64,000 nt of DNA from Taudactylus pleione (Eukaryota > Chordata > Amphibia > Anura > Myobatrachidae), in the NCBI GenBank assembly GCA_031769625.1, contig JAUIMM010000169.1, positions 9,110,001-9,174,000 on the forward strand, written 5' to 3'. A program made the translations under genes and the position numbers. Every line of letters begins with the position of its first letter. Positions within the stretch are counted from its first letter, which is position 1. This document shows positions 34,896 through 45,906 of the stretch, one piece after another. Under the pieces are notes generated by a model. The model was not told the DNA's origin and did not search any database. It was given only the letters and a program-made list of their open reading frames with translations.

Positions 34896-34962
34896 CTACC
34901 TCCTGCGCTGGGATGAAAGAACATTGATAAAGAGTTCTGAAACACTAAACACCACTTTTGAT

Positions 34963-35240
34963 CAGGGCCGTAGCTAGGGTAGTGCAGCTGGTGCCATCGC
35001 ACAGGGCACCACAGGTTAGGGGGCGCTGTTTGGGCCTGTCAAATTTCTATTTATTATCATTCTTGCTTGTAGCTTCCTCTTATTTCATCCCAAGCATCTC
35101 CTGGCCTCTCCTATCTCTTCCCTGGCCCTTTACCATGAAACCATGGCCCTTTTTTGGGTGCATTATGTCCCTTTGAAAAATGAGGGGGGTGCCAATGCTC
35201 TTTCTGGCACAGGGCACCAAAAAGTCTAGTTACAGCTCTA
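34963..35240 (+). mobile_element. hAT-like MITE, CAGGGCCGTAACTA family, copy 3
   Basis: CAGGGCCGTAGCTAGG and inverted TAGAGCTGTAACTAG ends with a perfect 8-bp duplication CTTTTGAT (34955-34962 and 35241-35248). The best-preserved target duplication of the three copies. Confidence 0.88.
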
Positions 35241-35268
35241 CTTTTGATATCCTGTGCTTGTGTACTAG

Positions 35269-35745
35269 GGGTCTGATCCAGAGATGGACGCAATGGTAAT
35301 TACAGATGCAGATCAAGCGATTGTTTGCCATTGCGCATGCGTATAAGCTGCACTGAGCATGCGCAGAGACCTTACTGCGATTGCAGACGCACAGTGGAAT
35401 CCATCGCACAGTGAGCGACAGGCATTCAGTGTTTGGAAGCAGCAACGGAGGGTGGTCTGGAAAACAACGCATGTCTGACTGTTTAAAAGCTGTTGCATGG
35501 ATGTGCATAAATTAGTCCCTGGGACCTCTTACACAGCATGAGAGCTCTCTGCAAGTCAGGAGAGCTGCTGAGTCTGCGGCTGGTCAGACATGCCGCAAGG
35601 GCAAGATGGCCGCTGGATGTGCGTCAATATTACTGATATTTATGCAGGTGAGCGACGTCGTGAGAATGCAGCAGTGGGCGTCCTCATGCTCGGGTGATCT
35701 TTGGAACCATTAGCATATCTTAAAGTCTATCTCTGAATCTGGCCC
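35269..35745. mobile_element. GGGTCTGATCCAG MITE (third subfamily)
   Basis: GGGTCTGATCCAG and inverted GGGCCAGATTCAG ends, flanked by TAG (35266-35268 and 35746-35748). The ends are shared with the hairpin-chain family; the interior differs. Confidence 0.8.
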
Positions 35746-35799
35746 TAGATGTCCAGAGTGCCAGCCATCTATTCCGGATATATATATTATAGTTGTTAT

Positions 35800-37398
35800 T
35801 AGAGATGAGCGTTTTGGATTCTGTGGAATCCGGACCGCTCCGAACATAGGGGATCCAATTCCACCCGAACGCTGTTCAGGTATTCCCCGCGAGAGAATCC
35901 GACGTCAGCGCCCCACTAGTGTAGGGCAGAACGCTGTGATAGCGGTCTGCCCTACACAGAAACAAACACACAGCCACCAGCGGCAGCTGTATGTTTGTAA
36001 TAGCGGCCAATGAGAGTCAGGCAGACTCTCATTGGCTGCTGCTTCCCGGAGGGAGCCGGCTGGAGCTCACTCATGAGCTCTGCCTTCCGGCTCCCCCCGC
36101 TGCGGGTGATAGGAGAGACGTCACGATGTCTTTCCCATAGTGTACAGAGGAGTGGATGGCTGCGGTCACATCAGGAGCGGGGATTCAGGTAAGTTTTTTT
36201 TTTCCTGTGTAAAGCGGCACTACTGGGGGCAATACTAATGGGAGCACATCTACTGGGGGCATACTACAAGGAGCACAACTACTGGGGGCACTTCTAATGG
36301 GGGCATACTACAAGGGGCACAACTACTGGGGGCACTTGTAATGGGGGAATACTACAAGGGGCACTTGTAATGGGGGCATACTACCGGGGACACTACTAGT
36401 AGAGGCATACTACTGGGGGCACTACTAATGGGGGCATACTACTAGGGGCACAACTACTGGGGGCATCATACAAGGGGCACAACTACTGGGGGCACTTCTA
36501 ATGGGGGCATACTACAAGGGGCACACTACTATGGGCACTTGTAATGGGGGCATACTACTAGCGGCATTACTACTTGGGGCATACTACTAGGGACACTACT
36601 ACTGGGGGCATACTACTGGAGGCATACAACTAGGGGCACATTACTGAGGGCACTGCACAGGGGGGCACTACTACTGAGGAAATTGTGTGAGGGACACCAC
36701 TGCTGTGGGCATTGTATAAGGGGCACTACTACTGTGAGCATTGTATAAGGGGCATTACTACTGTGGGCTTTGTGTATAAGTGTCACGAATGTGGACATTG
36801 TGTAAAAGGGGCGCTACTGTGGGCATTGTGTAAAAGGGGCACTACTGTGTGTCGTAACATAAATAAGAAACACTACTTTATGGTGTAATGTGAATCAGGG
36901 GCACTATGTGCGGTGTAATGTGAATAAGATTGTTCACTGTGACTCCTAGGGCCGTAGCCCACTGTGTAAACAAGTACTGTGACTCTGCTGGCCGTACCCC
37001 ACCAAGGGTCCAAGGACCATTCCATCTTGCACTACCTTTCATTTCTGCCACTGCTGTGTGGAAATGTTTCATATATGTGCTTTAAACTGTGGTGTCTGTG
37101 CCGCTGCTGTGTCGCTTGGTAACCAGTCAGCTCACTGCTTTGGCCAATAATGGTGAAAACTATCATTTAAACTGTGAGGTGGTCTAACTTGACTGTAAAT
37201 GACTGTAAAATAATGTTATTGAGGTTAATAACACTCTAGGAAGAAAAAAAGAGACCAATTTATGTGATTATAGATTTTTTTTGTAAATTTTTGTAAATAA
37301 AATCCAAATCCAGTCACCGCGGTTTGGCAAATCCAAATCCAAAACCGGACGACGAATTAGAACCAAATCTGGCAAAAATGGTCCGGCACACATCCCTA
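35800..37398 (+). mobile_element. hAT-like element (1.6 kb), opposite copy of 22555-24205
   Basis: TAGAGATGAGCG and inverted TAGGGATGTGCC ends with GTTGTTAT (35792-35799) and GTTGTCAT (37399-37406), an 8-bp duplication with one change. The order is an inverted-repeat GC block, a CAG|GTAAGT splice-donor-like site near 36187, a GGGGGCATACTACTA minisatellite (36220-36850), then a unique right third shared with the decayed parent-like element. Confidence 0.87.
36215..36855. repeat. GGGGGCATACTACTAGGGGCA minisatellite
   Basis: Reverse-strand form of the AGTAGTGCCCCC minisatellite of 18590 and 23060. Units about 20-45 bases. Confidence 0.82.
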
Positions 37399-37519
37399 GT
37401 TGTCATAGATCTGCCAGCAGTTTGCTGTCTGAGTTATCCAATTCCATGGGCCATAGTGTGTGGCAATGATGCCCAATGTACTTTGTGATGGTCATTGGAG
37501 TTCCACCTACCCCCCCCCC

Positions 37520-37630
37520 CACATCACTAGTCACTCAGCTGCAGCACTTGTCACAACCCCCTGCAACAGCACACAATAGGCCCTTCACATACGTCAGCTC
37601 CAGGCTCATGTGGATATTAATCTGGCACTG
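37520..37630 (-). mobile_element. End fragment of the CAGTGCCAGATTAA hAT-like family
   Basis: Inverse of the left end of 7394-10587: CAGCTCCAGGCTCATGTGGA followed by TTAATCTGGCACTG. A fragment only. Confidence 0.6.
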
Positions 37631-37639
37631 GCTCTATTG

Positions 37640-39994
37640 CATGCTGGTGGTGGACAGCCATGGGCGTTCCTGGGAGGACAGTCATTGATATACAGCCATG
37701 GTCGTTCTGCTTGCAACAGCGGTCTCTGTGTACATTTAGTAGTACTCATGCACCGTAGCAAATATACACTCAACTGCGGAAACATAGACACTACTAATGT
37801 GTTATCATTGGGCACTACATTTTATGTTTTATCTGTGCAAAGCAATAACAGTAACTGCTGTTTATTAAGAAGTACAGTACCATGGAGGTTAGAATGTGAT
37901 CAATGTGAACGCACTGTCAGAGCTTAGTAAGAGGATTCCTAAATCTGTACATCACATTTTTTTTTAAATATTTATTACAGCAAAAGTTTATCTAATTAAT
38001 ACTTGGTTCAAAGAATGATAATTCTTGGCAGCTACATATAGAAATGATATTAATAAAATTCTTAAGCCGCAGCCAATTAATTTATAGTATGTTTGGGTTG
38101 ACAAAAACATACCAACATGAAAGGCAAATGCTTGAAGAATTGCATGCAAATACTAGAGTAATGGAAGCAGAGTTCTGTGCTAGATTTACAGTACTGCACT
38201 TAAGAACAGGCTTGTCTACAAATGAGATGTGACATTGACATTTGTTGTGAAATTGCAAGTGCCAAAATGATTTTAATTTAGCATGTATGACCACTGATTG
38301 AACTTCCTTGTGTAAATATAGCTTTATATACACAAACACAGCCATCTCCATATCTTTACAGTCCAGGACAAGTATACTTTATAGGTCAATTTTCAATTGT
38401 TAATCATGCACCAATTTATATGTAATGATGATGGGAAAAATATGTGATAGGATTGAATTTGAAATAAAATTAACAGAATTGTCCGCAAGACATTAACGGT
38501 GAAAAGTAGATTTCTAGTTGCAAAAATACAGCAATGCTAACTATATGCTTTGAACACAATAACATATACAGTATATAGAGGTCTAAAGATAAGTAATAAT
38601 TTAGAAGTGCTTGAAAATTGAGCAGTAAGTTATACTCTACATTTGGAAGTGTTGTACACTTATATAAAAGTTAATTATCACTGTTTTGTCTACTGGTGGT
38701 TCTCCAAGTATCCATTAAAGCTTCAAGTACATGTGTACTCACTTTTAAATGATGTTTGTACACCTATGAATTGATGTATCATTTGTTTAGACATTGTGTT
38801 TTTCAATAACGTAATATGTTGGTTTTTAATTTATAACAATTTTATTCAGTATATTGTAGTGTACATAGATATATTTTCTACAGGGTACTGAAAATAAGTT
38901 TTTCGTAATTTTTAATAATAGCGGTTATCTAGTAAACGATTTAATTTTGTGAATTTATGTTTAATATATGAGTACAGTTTACTGCCAATATTCTCCTGCC
39001 TTACCTATGGCTGGAAGAATCCACTTGCAGTATAATTTGTCATGTGATTTATCATATTGAGTAGGGCATGATGAATGGCCAACTTGTGGGTTGCGGCAGG
39101 ACTTCATCAGTGGTTTTTGTGTTTGCATAAAGTTTGATAAGTTGGTAACCTACAGTATGGAGCTTGGAGGAAAATCAGAACTGCAGTCCTACTACTTATG
39201 CAGTCGGGGCACATAGGTCTGAATCTAAGATTGGCTTCCTGCTGCTCACTGCAGGAGAGATGCATGAAGTATGTTCCCTTCAAGTCAGTCAGGTAGGTTC
39301 TGGTGTGTTCATTGGCAGTACATTGACATGTGGCTGTGTGAATGCCTAGCAAATGAAAGTGTACAAGAGTCCCTTAAGTGAAGAACACATATAGACCACC
39401 AATGGGAAGAAAAACACATTCAGATCACTGATGAATAAATCACTTAGGATTCTCCTTTGTTTATCCATACTATTTCAAAAATCACACAGTGTCAGTGCAT
39501 GACTACTGTCTGTAAGAGGTAAAGTCACGAGGAAGGAGGAGCAAAGGGGGTGATGCAAAATAAGAAGCCCAAAGGGGGGATATAAACATGGGCCTGTGGG
39601 ACATAGAAAATTTATAATGATGAGATCAGTGGCCATTTCAACCAAACAAAGAATAATTACATTGTTAACGTTTTTTATCATTAAGCAACTACAGCACACC
39701 GAGTCAATCAATCAAAATGTTCCACATAAACAATATATACATGTTGTTTAGATCATTATGTGTATGTACCATTTAAAAAAAAACAACAAGTGATAATACA
39801 TTTGTGCATAAATCACTGTTTTATTCTACTTGAGGTCCTGAATGTATAAGAAAGAAGCTCAACTTGTTACTTTGTGTGTAATTATTAATTAAAATAAAGT
39901 AATCAAAATAAAAATGTATTTATCTTATATGCAAATGTATTTAGCATTCTTTAATAGTAAATAAAAACCAAGGGAGTAAACATAAAACATTTAC
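37640..39994. other. AT-rich intron sequence
   Basis: Largest stretch without clear mobile-element ends. Short ORFs on both strands show no domains. Nothing further recognised. Confidence 0.45.
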
Positions 39995-40094
39995 CCATTC
40001 CAGTGCCGGCTGGTGCAACCTCCCTTGCAAAGATTTCTAGAGCTTTTTTCTGTTTGTGATGAACACCAAGCCAAATGACAGCTTCCCGAACAAG
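39995..40094 (-). CDS. AtuA-like gene, exon d
   Basis: This 100-nt exon starts in phase 0 (acceptor GCGTTTCAG) and leaves one base (donor G|GTAAAT). It encodes a block ending EIFAREVAPAGTGM, matching the F.REIAPAGT.M motif of AtuA/DUF1446 that directly precedes APG.T (exon e). It lies about 18 kb downstream of exon c and 23 kb upstream of exon e, across stretches crowded with mobile elements. Confidence 0.9.
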
Positions 40095-40514
40095 CTGAAA
40101 CGCGTCATAGAGTATTACTAACAGTTCAATACAGAAAACAGTGCAGACAAGATTGACTCTGAAAAAGTAATTTTCCTCACTTAAAAATCTAACATACAGT
40201 AGCAACAACATTACAATAAATACATTTAAAATTATTCACAAGGACCCTGTTATATGTATCTTAACAGGTTATATCATGAACACGTATTCAAAGATAAATA
40301 ACATGCACAGATGTATACAAACTTTTGGACAATGGTCAAACTGCATATTTAATTGAATCTTTGCTTAGAATCTTTTATCCCTATACTAAACAGTTATGCC
40401 AAATGATAACCCTTTTAATATGTAATTGTAGACCACTGTTCTGTTCTGTACTGTATACTAAACCATAATGTATGGCCTTTGGAATGATATGTGTGTACTG
40501 CTTTATATACATTA

Positions 40515-40736
40515 CATACTTGCCTACTCTCACGGAATTTCCCGGAGATTCACACATTTTGGGGGGTTATTAACATGCAGGAGAGCAGGGAGCCCTCCCA
40601 GATATTCATTAGTTAAGTAGGTAACTCATGGCATTTTACCACAGAGGTGCAACCTTAATGAGACAAATAACATCACAATGCCTGCTGCGCTTGCTGCTTG
40701 GGCCTCCACTCCAAGTTCCAATAGTTGACAAGTATG
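40515..40736. mobile_element. MITE with CATACTTGCCTACT ends
   Basis: CATACTTGCCTACT and inverted CATACTTGTCAACT ends. Internal CTCACGGAATTTCCCGGAGA. Superfamily and duplication unclear. Confidence 0.65.
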
Positions 40737-41206
40737 TTATATGTTTATTGGGTCTTCCCAATTCAGAATAACAATTTCCATTAAATTCCATTTCTTATTG
40801 ATGTCTATGACAGGAAATTCCAAGCTGGATGCATTTAGATCTCAATTTATAGCTTTCCCGGATTTGTAGATATCAGTTAGCACAGAGGAGACCATGGTTG
40901 TTCTAAGAACAACATCCACAGACATTAGAATGGATAGAGTCTTTACTGGATGTTGGATTGGTAATACCCAATGAGTCAGTTAAACTAGGAACACCTAAAA
41001 AATATTAATGAATGAATCAGCTGGTATAGTGTTTTCAGTTTGTTTAAATCAGCAAATAAATGGTAACTGTGCAACAAAATGTTCAAACAGGTGTCATGTT
41101 TGTTTGTACCCAGCAACGTGCATTAATTTATTGTCACTTAAATATTCAGTAAAATATGCTTTTGGACAAGCGGTGCCCCCCACACACACATTATCTAATC
41201 TTACTA

Positions 41207-41254
41207 TCTATCTATACATATATATCTATATATATCCTGTGATCGATCTATATA

Positions 41255-41289
<35 letters not shown>
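41207..41289. repeat. (TA)n/(CTAT)n microsatellite
   Basis: Runs of TATC and TA dinucleotides end at the beginning of the Helitron-related block. Confidence 0.85.
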
Positions 41290-41294
<5 letters not shown>

Positions 41295-41663
41295 AAAGTG
41301 AACATTTGTCTTTCTATACAAATCCACAGTTTAGAAGCCACGATCATGAAATTTTACATATGAGCGTATTAAAATACGGCAGAGGCAACTAAAAAATGTT
41401 GCAATCAAAATTAATTACTGTTTTTAATTAATGAAAAACACAATTTTTGCATAGTATTCACCCTCTACAGGTCCGGTACGGAATTACAAAAGGATTTAGC
41501 TTATCTACTATTTTTTCTCTTCTATCTTCTCTACTAAATCAAAATTAATTACTGTTCATTTTTAATTAATTAAAAAACACAATTTTTGCATAGCATTCAC
41601 CCTCTACAGGTCAGGTATGGAATTAGTAAAGGATTTAGCATATCTACTATTTTTTCTTTTCTA
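41290..41663 (+). mobile_element. Duplicated Helitron 5' regions
   Basis: Blocks such as CACAATTTTTGCATAG, CACCCTCTACAGGTC and TCTATCTTCTCTACTA occur twice (about 41449-41530 and 41579-41675). ACAAATCCACAGTTTA occurs near 41319 and 41720. Two or three partial Helitron heads are therefore stacked upstream of the intact-looking terminus at 41664. Confidence 0.65.
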
Positions 41664-42399
41664 TCTTCTCTACTATATAAAAGGGAAAATTTGTCCTTTT
41701 GTACTTTTGTCTTTCTATACAAATCCACAGTTTACAAGTGATGATCGTGACATTTTACATACGAGCATATTAAAACACGGCGGAGGCAACTAAAATGTTT
41801 TAAATGGAAATTAATTACTGTTAATTTTTAATTAATTAAAAAACACAATTTTTGCTGGATGCTCATTGTGGGGTCTCACGGCATATGGGTAGTGCCTTGG
41901 AGCAAGCGTTTTGTGTTGTCATGTTTTGTCATGATCTTAATGTTTATTATCGAAGAGAACTTTAGCAGGCTTTGCCAGCATTCTCAGCTCTCTGACTGTA
42001 CCAAATTACGCAACAACATTCACTTCTTTCTTCCAACTGTGTCAAAAGGATGACTTTGCAAGGAACCTGCTGTACTGTGAGCTGCCAAAATATTACACAT
42101 GGAAAGCTTCTCTAAAAGTTTTTCTGCGCAGAAAACAGGGAGTCGCTGTAGATGGTTATCCTGGTATTAGAGCAACAGAAGCTCTTGGCCGTGTTTACAC
42201 TGTACATCCTACAAATTTTGAATGCTTCAATCTCCGAAGTTTGCTTTACACCGTTACAGGTCCTACTTCCTTCGAAGACCTTAGGTCTGTTGACGGGGAA
42301 GTTTGTCACACTTTTCGTGAGGCCTGCCTAAGGATGATGGAGGATGATGTGGAAACAAACATTCTTAAAATCCTGGGCAACACCAGGTACTCCAGCTAG
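41664..42399 (+). mobile_element. Internally deleted Helitron
   Basis: The proposed 5' end is A|TCTTCTCTACTATATAAAAG. The 3' end is a 6-bp-stem hairpin CCTGGGCAACACCAGG followed by TACTCCAGCTAG|T, the canonical Helitron CTAG terminus next to T. An open frame from about 42043 to the terminal TAG contains YCELPKYYTW, GRVYTVHPTN and TGPTSFEDLRSVDG, matching the RepHel protein in its helicase-proximal part. Rep and most of the helicase are missing, so it cannot move alone. Confidence 0.82.
42043..42399 (+). pseudogene. Helitron RepHel fragment
   Basis: About 118 codons without a stop, ending on the TAG inside the transposon terminus CTAG. Residues such as LLYCELPKYYTWKASLKVF and TGPTSFEDLRSVDG fit the segment of Helitron proteins just before the helicase. 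The start of the frame is not a true start. Confidence 0.72.
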
Positions 42400-43325
42400 T
42401 ATATATATAAATATACACACACATACACAGTATATATTTACTACTAACAGATTGCGCCCAGGGATTCATTTATATAATGGAAACTGCTATCTGGCAGGTA
42501 TTGTTGGTTAGATATACCATGTACCATATCATCTCTTCTGCATCCCACTTCACGGAAGTCAGTGAGTTTCAACCACCCAGAGATTTCAGGAAAACTTCAA
42601 TGCTGTGTGTTGAATGGAACAGATTGGGGTTATATCAGTAAACCCATTCCTCCTCAGTTAAAAGTACTGATAGGGAGAGGAGTCATAATAGATAAATGCC
42701 AGATAGCGGCTTTCTTCAATTGAATGACCATAAGGCTTGGAGATACTGTACATAAACAGACTTTTTTGCTATCATTTAAAAGAAATCTTGAAAAAGACTT
42801 TCAAACAAAAATGATTTGTAAAAAAATTAACACACATTCCTATATTTGAAAGAATCAATTAGGGTAGTGTAATAATATTAAAAGTAAATTCTATACTATA
42901 AAGCAGGATATTTGTACCCCACTTCTCTGGGTCCATCTGGGAGACATTGCTCACCATAGGGTTGAGTTGAGGGCACAGGAGCTGGCACATTAAAGAATAA
43001 TTAAATCCCTCAGCAATCTTCCCACAGTTACAAGCTACCAAAGACTATACAATAGGGTATAAAGAACTGGAACATACCAATCAAGTAAATAATCTTCAGA
43101 ATGAGTGTAAGGTAGGGTATGCTTTGGGCACTAGATCAACTTAGAGAAATGGATTTAACAGTGAGTACCAAAATGTTCTCCTTTATTCCAGGAAATTCTG
43201 CTCACCATAGGGATATTCCAAAGCTGGCCTTTGAGGAGGGTACACTTAAACGTAGCTGAAGGAAAAGCTAGAATCTTTGGATGTGAATATCTGGAACGAC
43301 AAAGCTTGATAAATGTACGGACAGA
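42400..43325. other. Intron or decayed DIRS flank
   Basis: No firm coding frame. It lies next to the DIRS recombinase remains and may be their terminal part. Confidence 0.35.
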
Positions 43326-43784
43326 GGGCCTGATTCAGACGCGGTCACAAGCGCTGAGCGCTCGCAACCAGCTCCGTCATGCGCATGTGCGAGACCCGGC
43401 AAGCGATGGGTGCTCTGTCGCTCCGGGTCTCACACCAAAGGGGGTGAGCTGTCGATGGTGATTGACAGCTCACCCCGTTTGGTAGGCATGGCCGGGGGAT
43501 GGCTTCACAAATGGAGGCGTTCCCAAGCGAACGCCTGCCGTTTGTGGGCGCCCCCACTGACATCACAAGTGATGTCAGTGGGAGAGCTTCCGGCTCTATT
43601 AGAGCCAGAAGCTCTCTGGGGCTTGCGGCCACGAGACCCTACCATCATCCTGGCCGCTCGCAATAGCTGTGGGTGGTCACCCACAGCTATGCGAGCGGCC
43701 AGGAGGCCGCACAAAAAAATAAAAACAAAACGCCCAGATTCAGAGCGAGCGTTCTTTCAGAGCATCCGGCTCTGAATCAGGGCC
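43326..43784 (-). mobile_element. Hairpin-chain MITE, copy 4
   Basis: GGGCCTGATTCAGA at left, GAATCAGGGCC at right, AGA on both sides (43323-43325 and 43785-43787). The GATGGTCG hairpin is deleted. The remaining stems are very regular: GGGGTGAGCTGTC/GACAGCTCACCCC, CACAAATGGAGGCGTT/AACGCCTGCCGTTTGTG, CCCACTGACATCA/TGATGTCAGTGGG, and GGCCGCTCGCAATAGCTGTG with its inverse. Confidence 0.85.
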
Positions 43785-44338
43785 AGAGTACCAAGTGGAG
43801 GATTGACACAACTGCTTAGTTGCAGCTACATGCCATGCTGCCCATGAAGCACCAGTTGAATAAGCCAAAACCTGAGCTGGAACTAGCCAGTACCAGAGTA
43901 TACCTGCTGGATGGTGGACATGATTCATCTGGCTATAGTCAATTTGGAAGCTAGTCAACTGTTCTTCTGTGCATTGTATATTGAAGAACAAATAAGCTGT
44001 CTATCTTGCTAGGACTGGCAGTCACATCCAAATAAAACCGTAATGCTTTAAAAACATCCAAAAGAGCAACCTGAGTTTTCTCTGGAGTATACCCACACTC
44101 TTCTAGTGAAGGTATGGCAATCTCATGATCAAACTGACGAGAGAGCCATATGTAAGAACTCCCTGCCCTGTCAAAATTAATAAAACAGAAATAAAGATTG
44201 ACTGTACATGAAAGAGCACCAAATCTGCAACCTTCAAGCTGAAGCAAATGCTAGAAGGAAGGACACCTCCCATGTAAAATATTTTAAATTCACTGCCTCC
44301 AGAGGCTCAAACGGTGGAAGCCAAAAGGAGGGAATTAA
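43785..44338 (-). pseudogene. DIRS-like tyrosine recombinase fragment
   Basis: The minus strand gives VALLDVFKALRFYLDVTAS and SKIDSLFVL in one frame (44085-43970). Further on, after a shift, it gives AYSTGASWAAWHVAATKQLC (43885-43830). These match the DIRS recombinase pattern LDV.RAL.FYL.RT...FRK...LFVL and H.TR..A.SWA. The catalytic HxxR equivalent is lost (STGA instead of STR). The MITE at 43326 cuts it on the downstream side. Confidence 0.65.
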
Positions 44339-44887
44339 GGCCCTCATTCAGAGCCGTACGCTCTGAGCAGAGCGCACGCTCTGCATGAGGGCCGGGCTCC
44401 ATTTTCATGGAGCGTCCTCCTGGACGCTCGTATAGCTGTGGGTCACCACCCACAGGCTATACGAGCGTGCATTTTGATGGCCGCGATGGTCGTGACCATC
44501 GCGACCATCGAAATTGCGAGCCGGAGCCTGAGGTTGAGGTTTTCAACCACAAGCTCCGGAGTGATTTTGGCTCTATCAGAGCCAAAATCACTCCCACTGA
44601 CATCACTAGTGATGTCAGTGGGCCGGCTTCTGACGGGAGGCGTTCCCGTGGGAACGCCCCCGTCAGGGAGGCACGCCCCCGGCACGCCCACCAAAGGGGG
44701 CGTGCTGTCAATCAACATTGACAGCACGCCCCCTTTGATCGGACACAACGAGCGAAGGACTTTCCTTCGCTCGTCGTGTCTGGCGCATGCGCACGACGGA
44801 GCTCCCTCCGTCGTGCGCATGCTCAGTGCAGACCATCGACCCACTTGCGAGCGTACAGCCGCTCGCGAGTGGGTCTGAATCAGGCCC
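44339..44887 (+). mobile_element. Hairpin-chain MITE, copy 5 (reference copy)
   Basis: GGCCCTCATTCAGA and inverted GGGCCTGATTCAGA ends with TAA on both sides (44336-44338 and 44888-44890). Hairpins by position: 44396-44413, 44425-44467, 44476-44509, 44521-44559, 44560-44592, 44593-44622, 44630-44666, 44671-44705 (alternative pairing 44696-44733), 44742-44780, 44785-44822, 44840-44873. Most of the interior is in a stem. No ORF of transposase type. Confidence 0.9.
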
Positions 44888-45892
44888 TAAGATCCCAATC
44901 CATAAATAAGAGTGTTCACACCAAACCACCAGTTTTCAAGACTGTATGGTAGTTGTGCAGCTGGAGACAGGCTTTATTTCTATCCACATACAGTAGTCTT
45001 TACCACTCTTTCAGAAAAACCTCTCTCAAAAAACTGGATTCTACCATCCTTCAATCAAAGCCAGCAAAGGATGTAGATACCTACCTGGAACCACTGTTCT
45101 GCTTAGTACATTTATTTACTAAGTTTTACCAATTAAGCAAAAGTAACTAGGACAACTGAAAACGCTAGAAGATGTGGAAAGTTTTAGCTAGGAGAAAGGT
45201 GTGCTTCTCCTGAATTTATACTGCTGATAACACTTAAATCAAACAGATTCCATTCCTCACCAGAAATAAGGGATGGGAACAGTAGAAATCTGAGTTCTCC
45301 AAATCCTGCCTTCTACATTCAAAAGTAACTGATCTGGATAACCTTCATGATACTGGACTTCTGGCAAAATTCTGGTAACTATCCTGTACCCTGAATCTGG
45401 GTAGACTATATTGTTTCTCCCAAATCACCTACCATCTGATCCTGTCCACATGTTGTCTTATGTGCAGGAACCTGAACCAAATAGTCTTAAATTGCCAGCA
45501 AACCTGAAAAAGGCTGGATAAGATAACTTATATCCTTATTCTAAAAACCTGAGTACCCATTTCTAATAATAAAAAAAGGAAAACAACCAGAGCTATAGCC
45601 TGACTGTTGTCACAACTTTTTTTTTGGTCCAAAACAGGCAAGGTAGATTTTTAGTTTTATCAAACAGAGCTGCATCACTGAAGACATCACAAGCTATTTT
45701 GTTCTGTTCTCCTTAGACCAAAAGTTCAGATGTAGGACAGTCCAATTGTGAGCCTTCTATAAGAAGCTTTTGCGGCCCAAGTAGATGTAAGATTAGGTCT
45801 AAGAGCTGTCCCTGCATCTACAAATATAGACTTAAGCATACCCTCACACTTTTTGCCTGTTTCTTCTTCTTCTTCTTCTTAAGGTATCGAGC
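44888..45892. other. Possible upstream DIRS remains, not resolved
   Basis: No clear frame. A TTC triplet run lies at 45860-45880. Confidence 0.35.
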
Positions 45893-45906
45893 TTCTTCCA
45901 CATACT

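Noticed and set aside
44407..44878. Overlapping ORFs of 104-146 codons on both strands
   Set aside because: They arise because the palindromic, GC-rich MITE is poor in stop codons; the same frames appear in its other copies only as mirror images.
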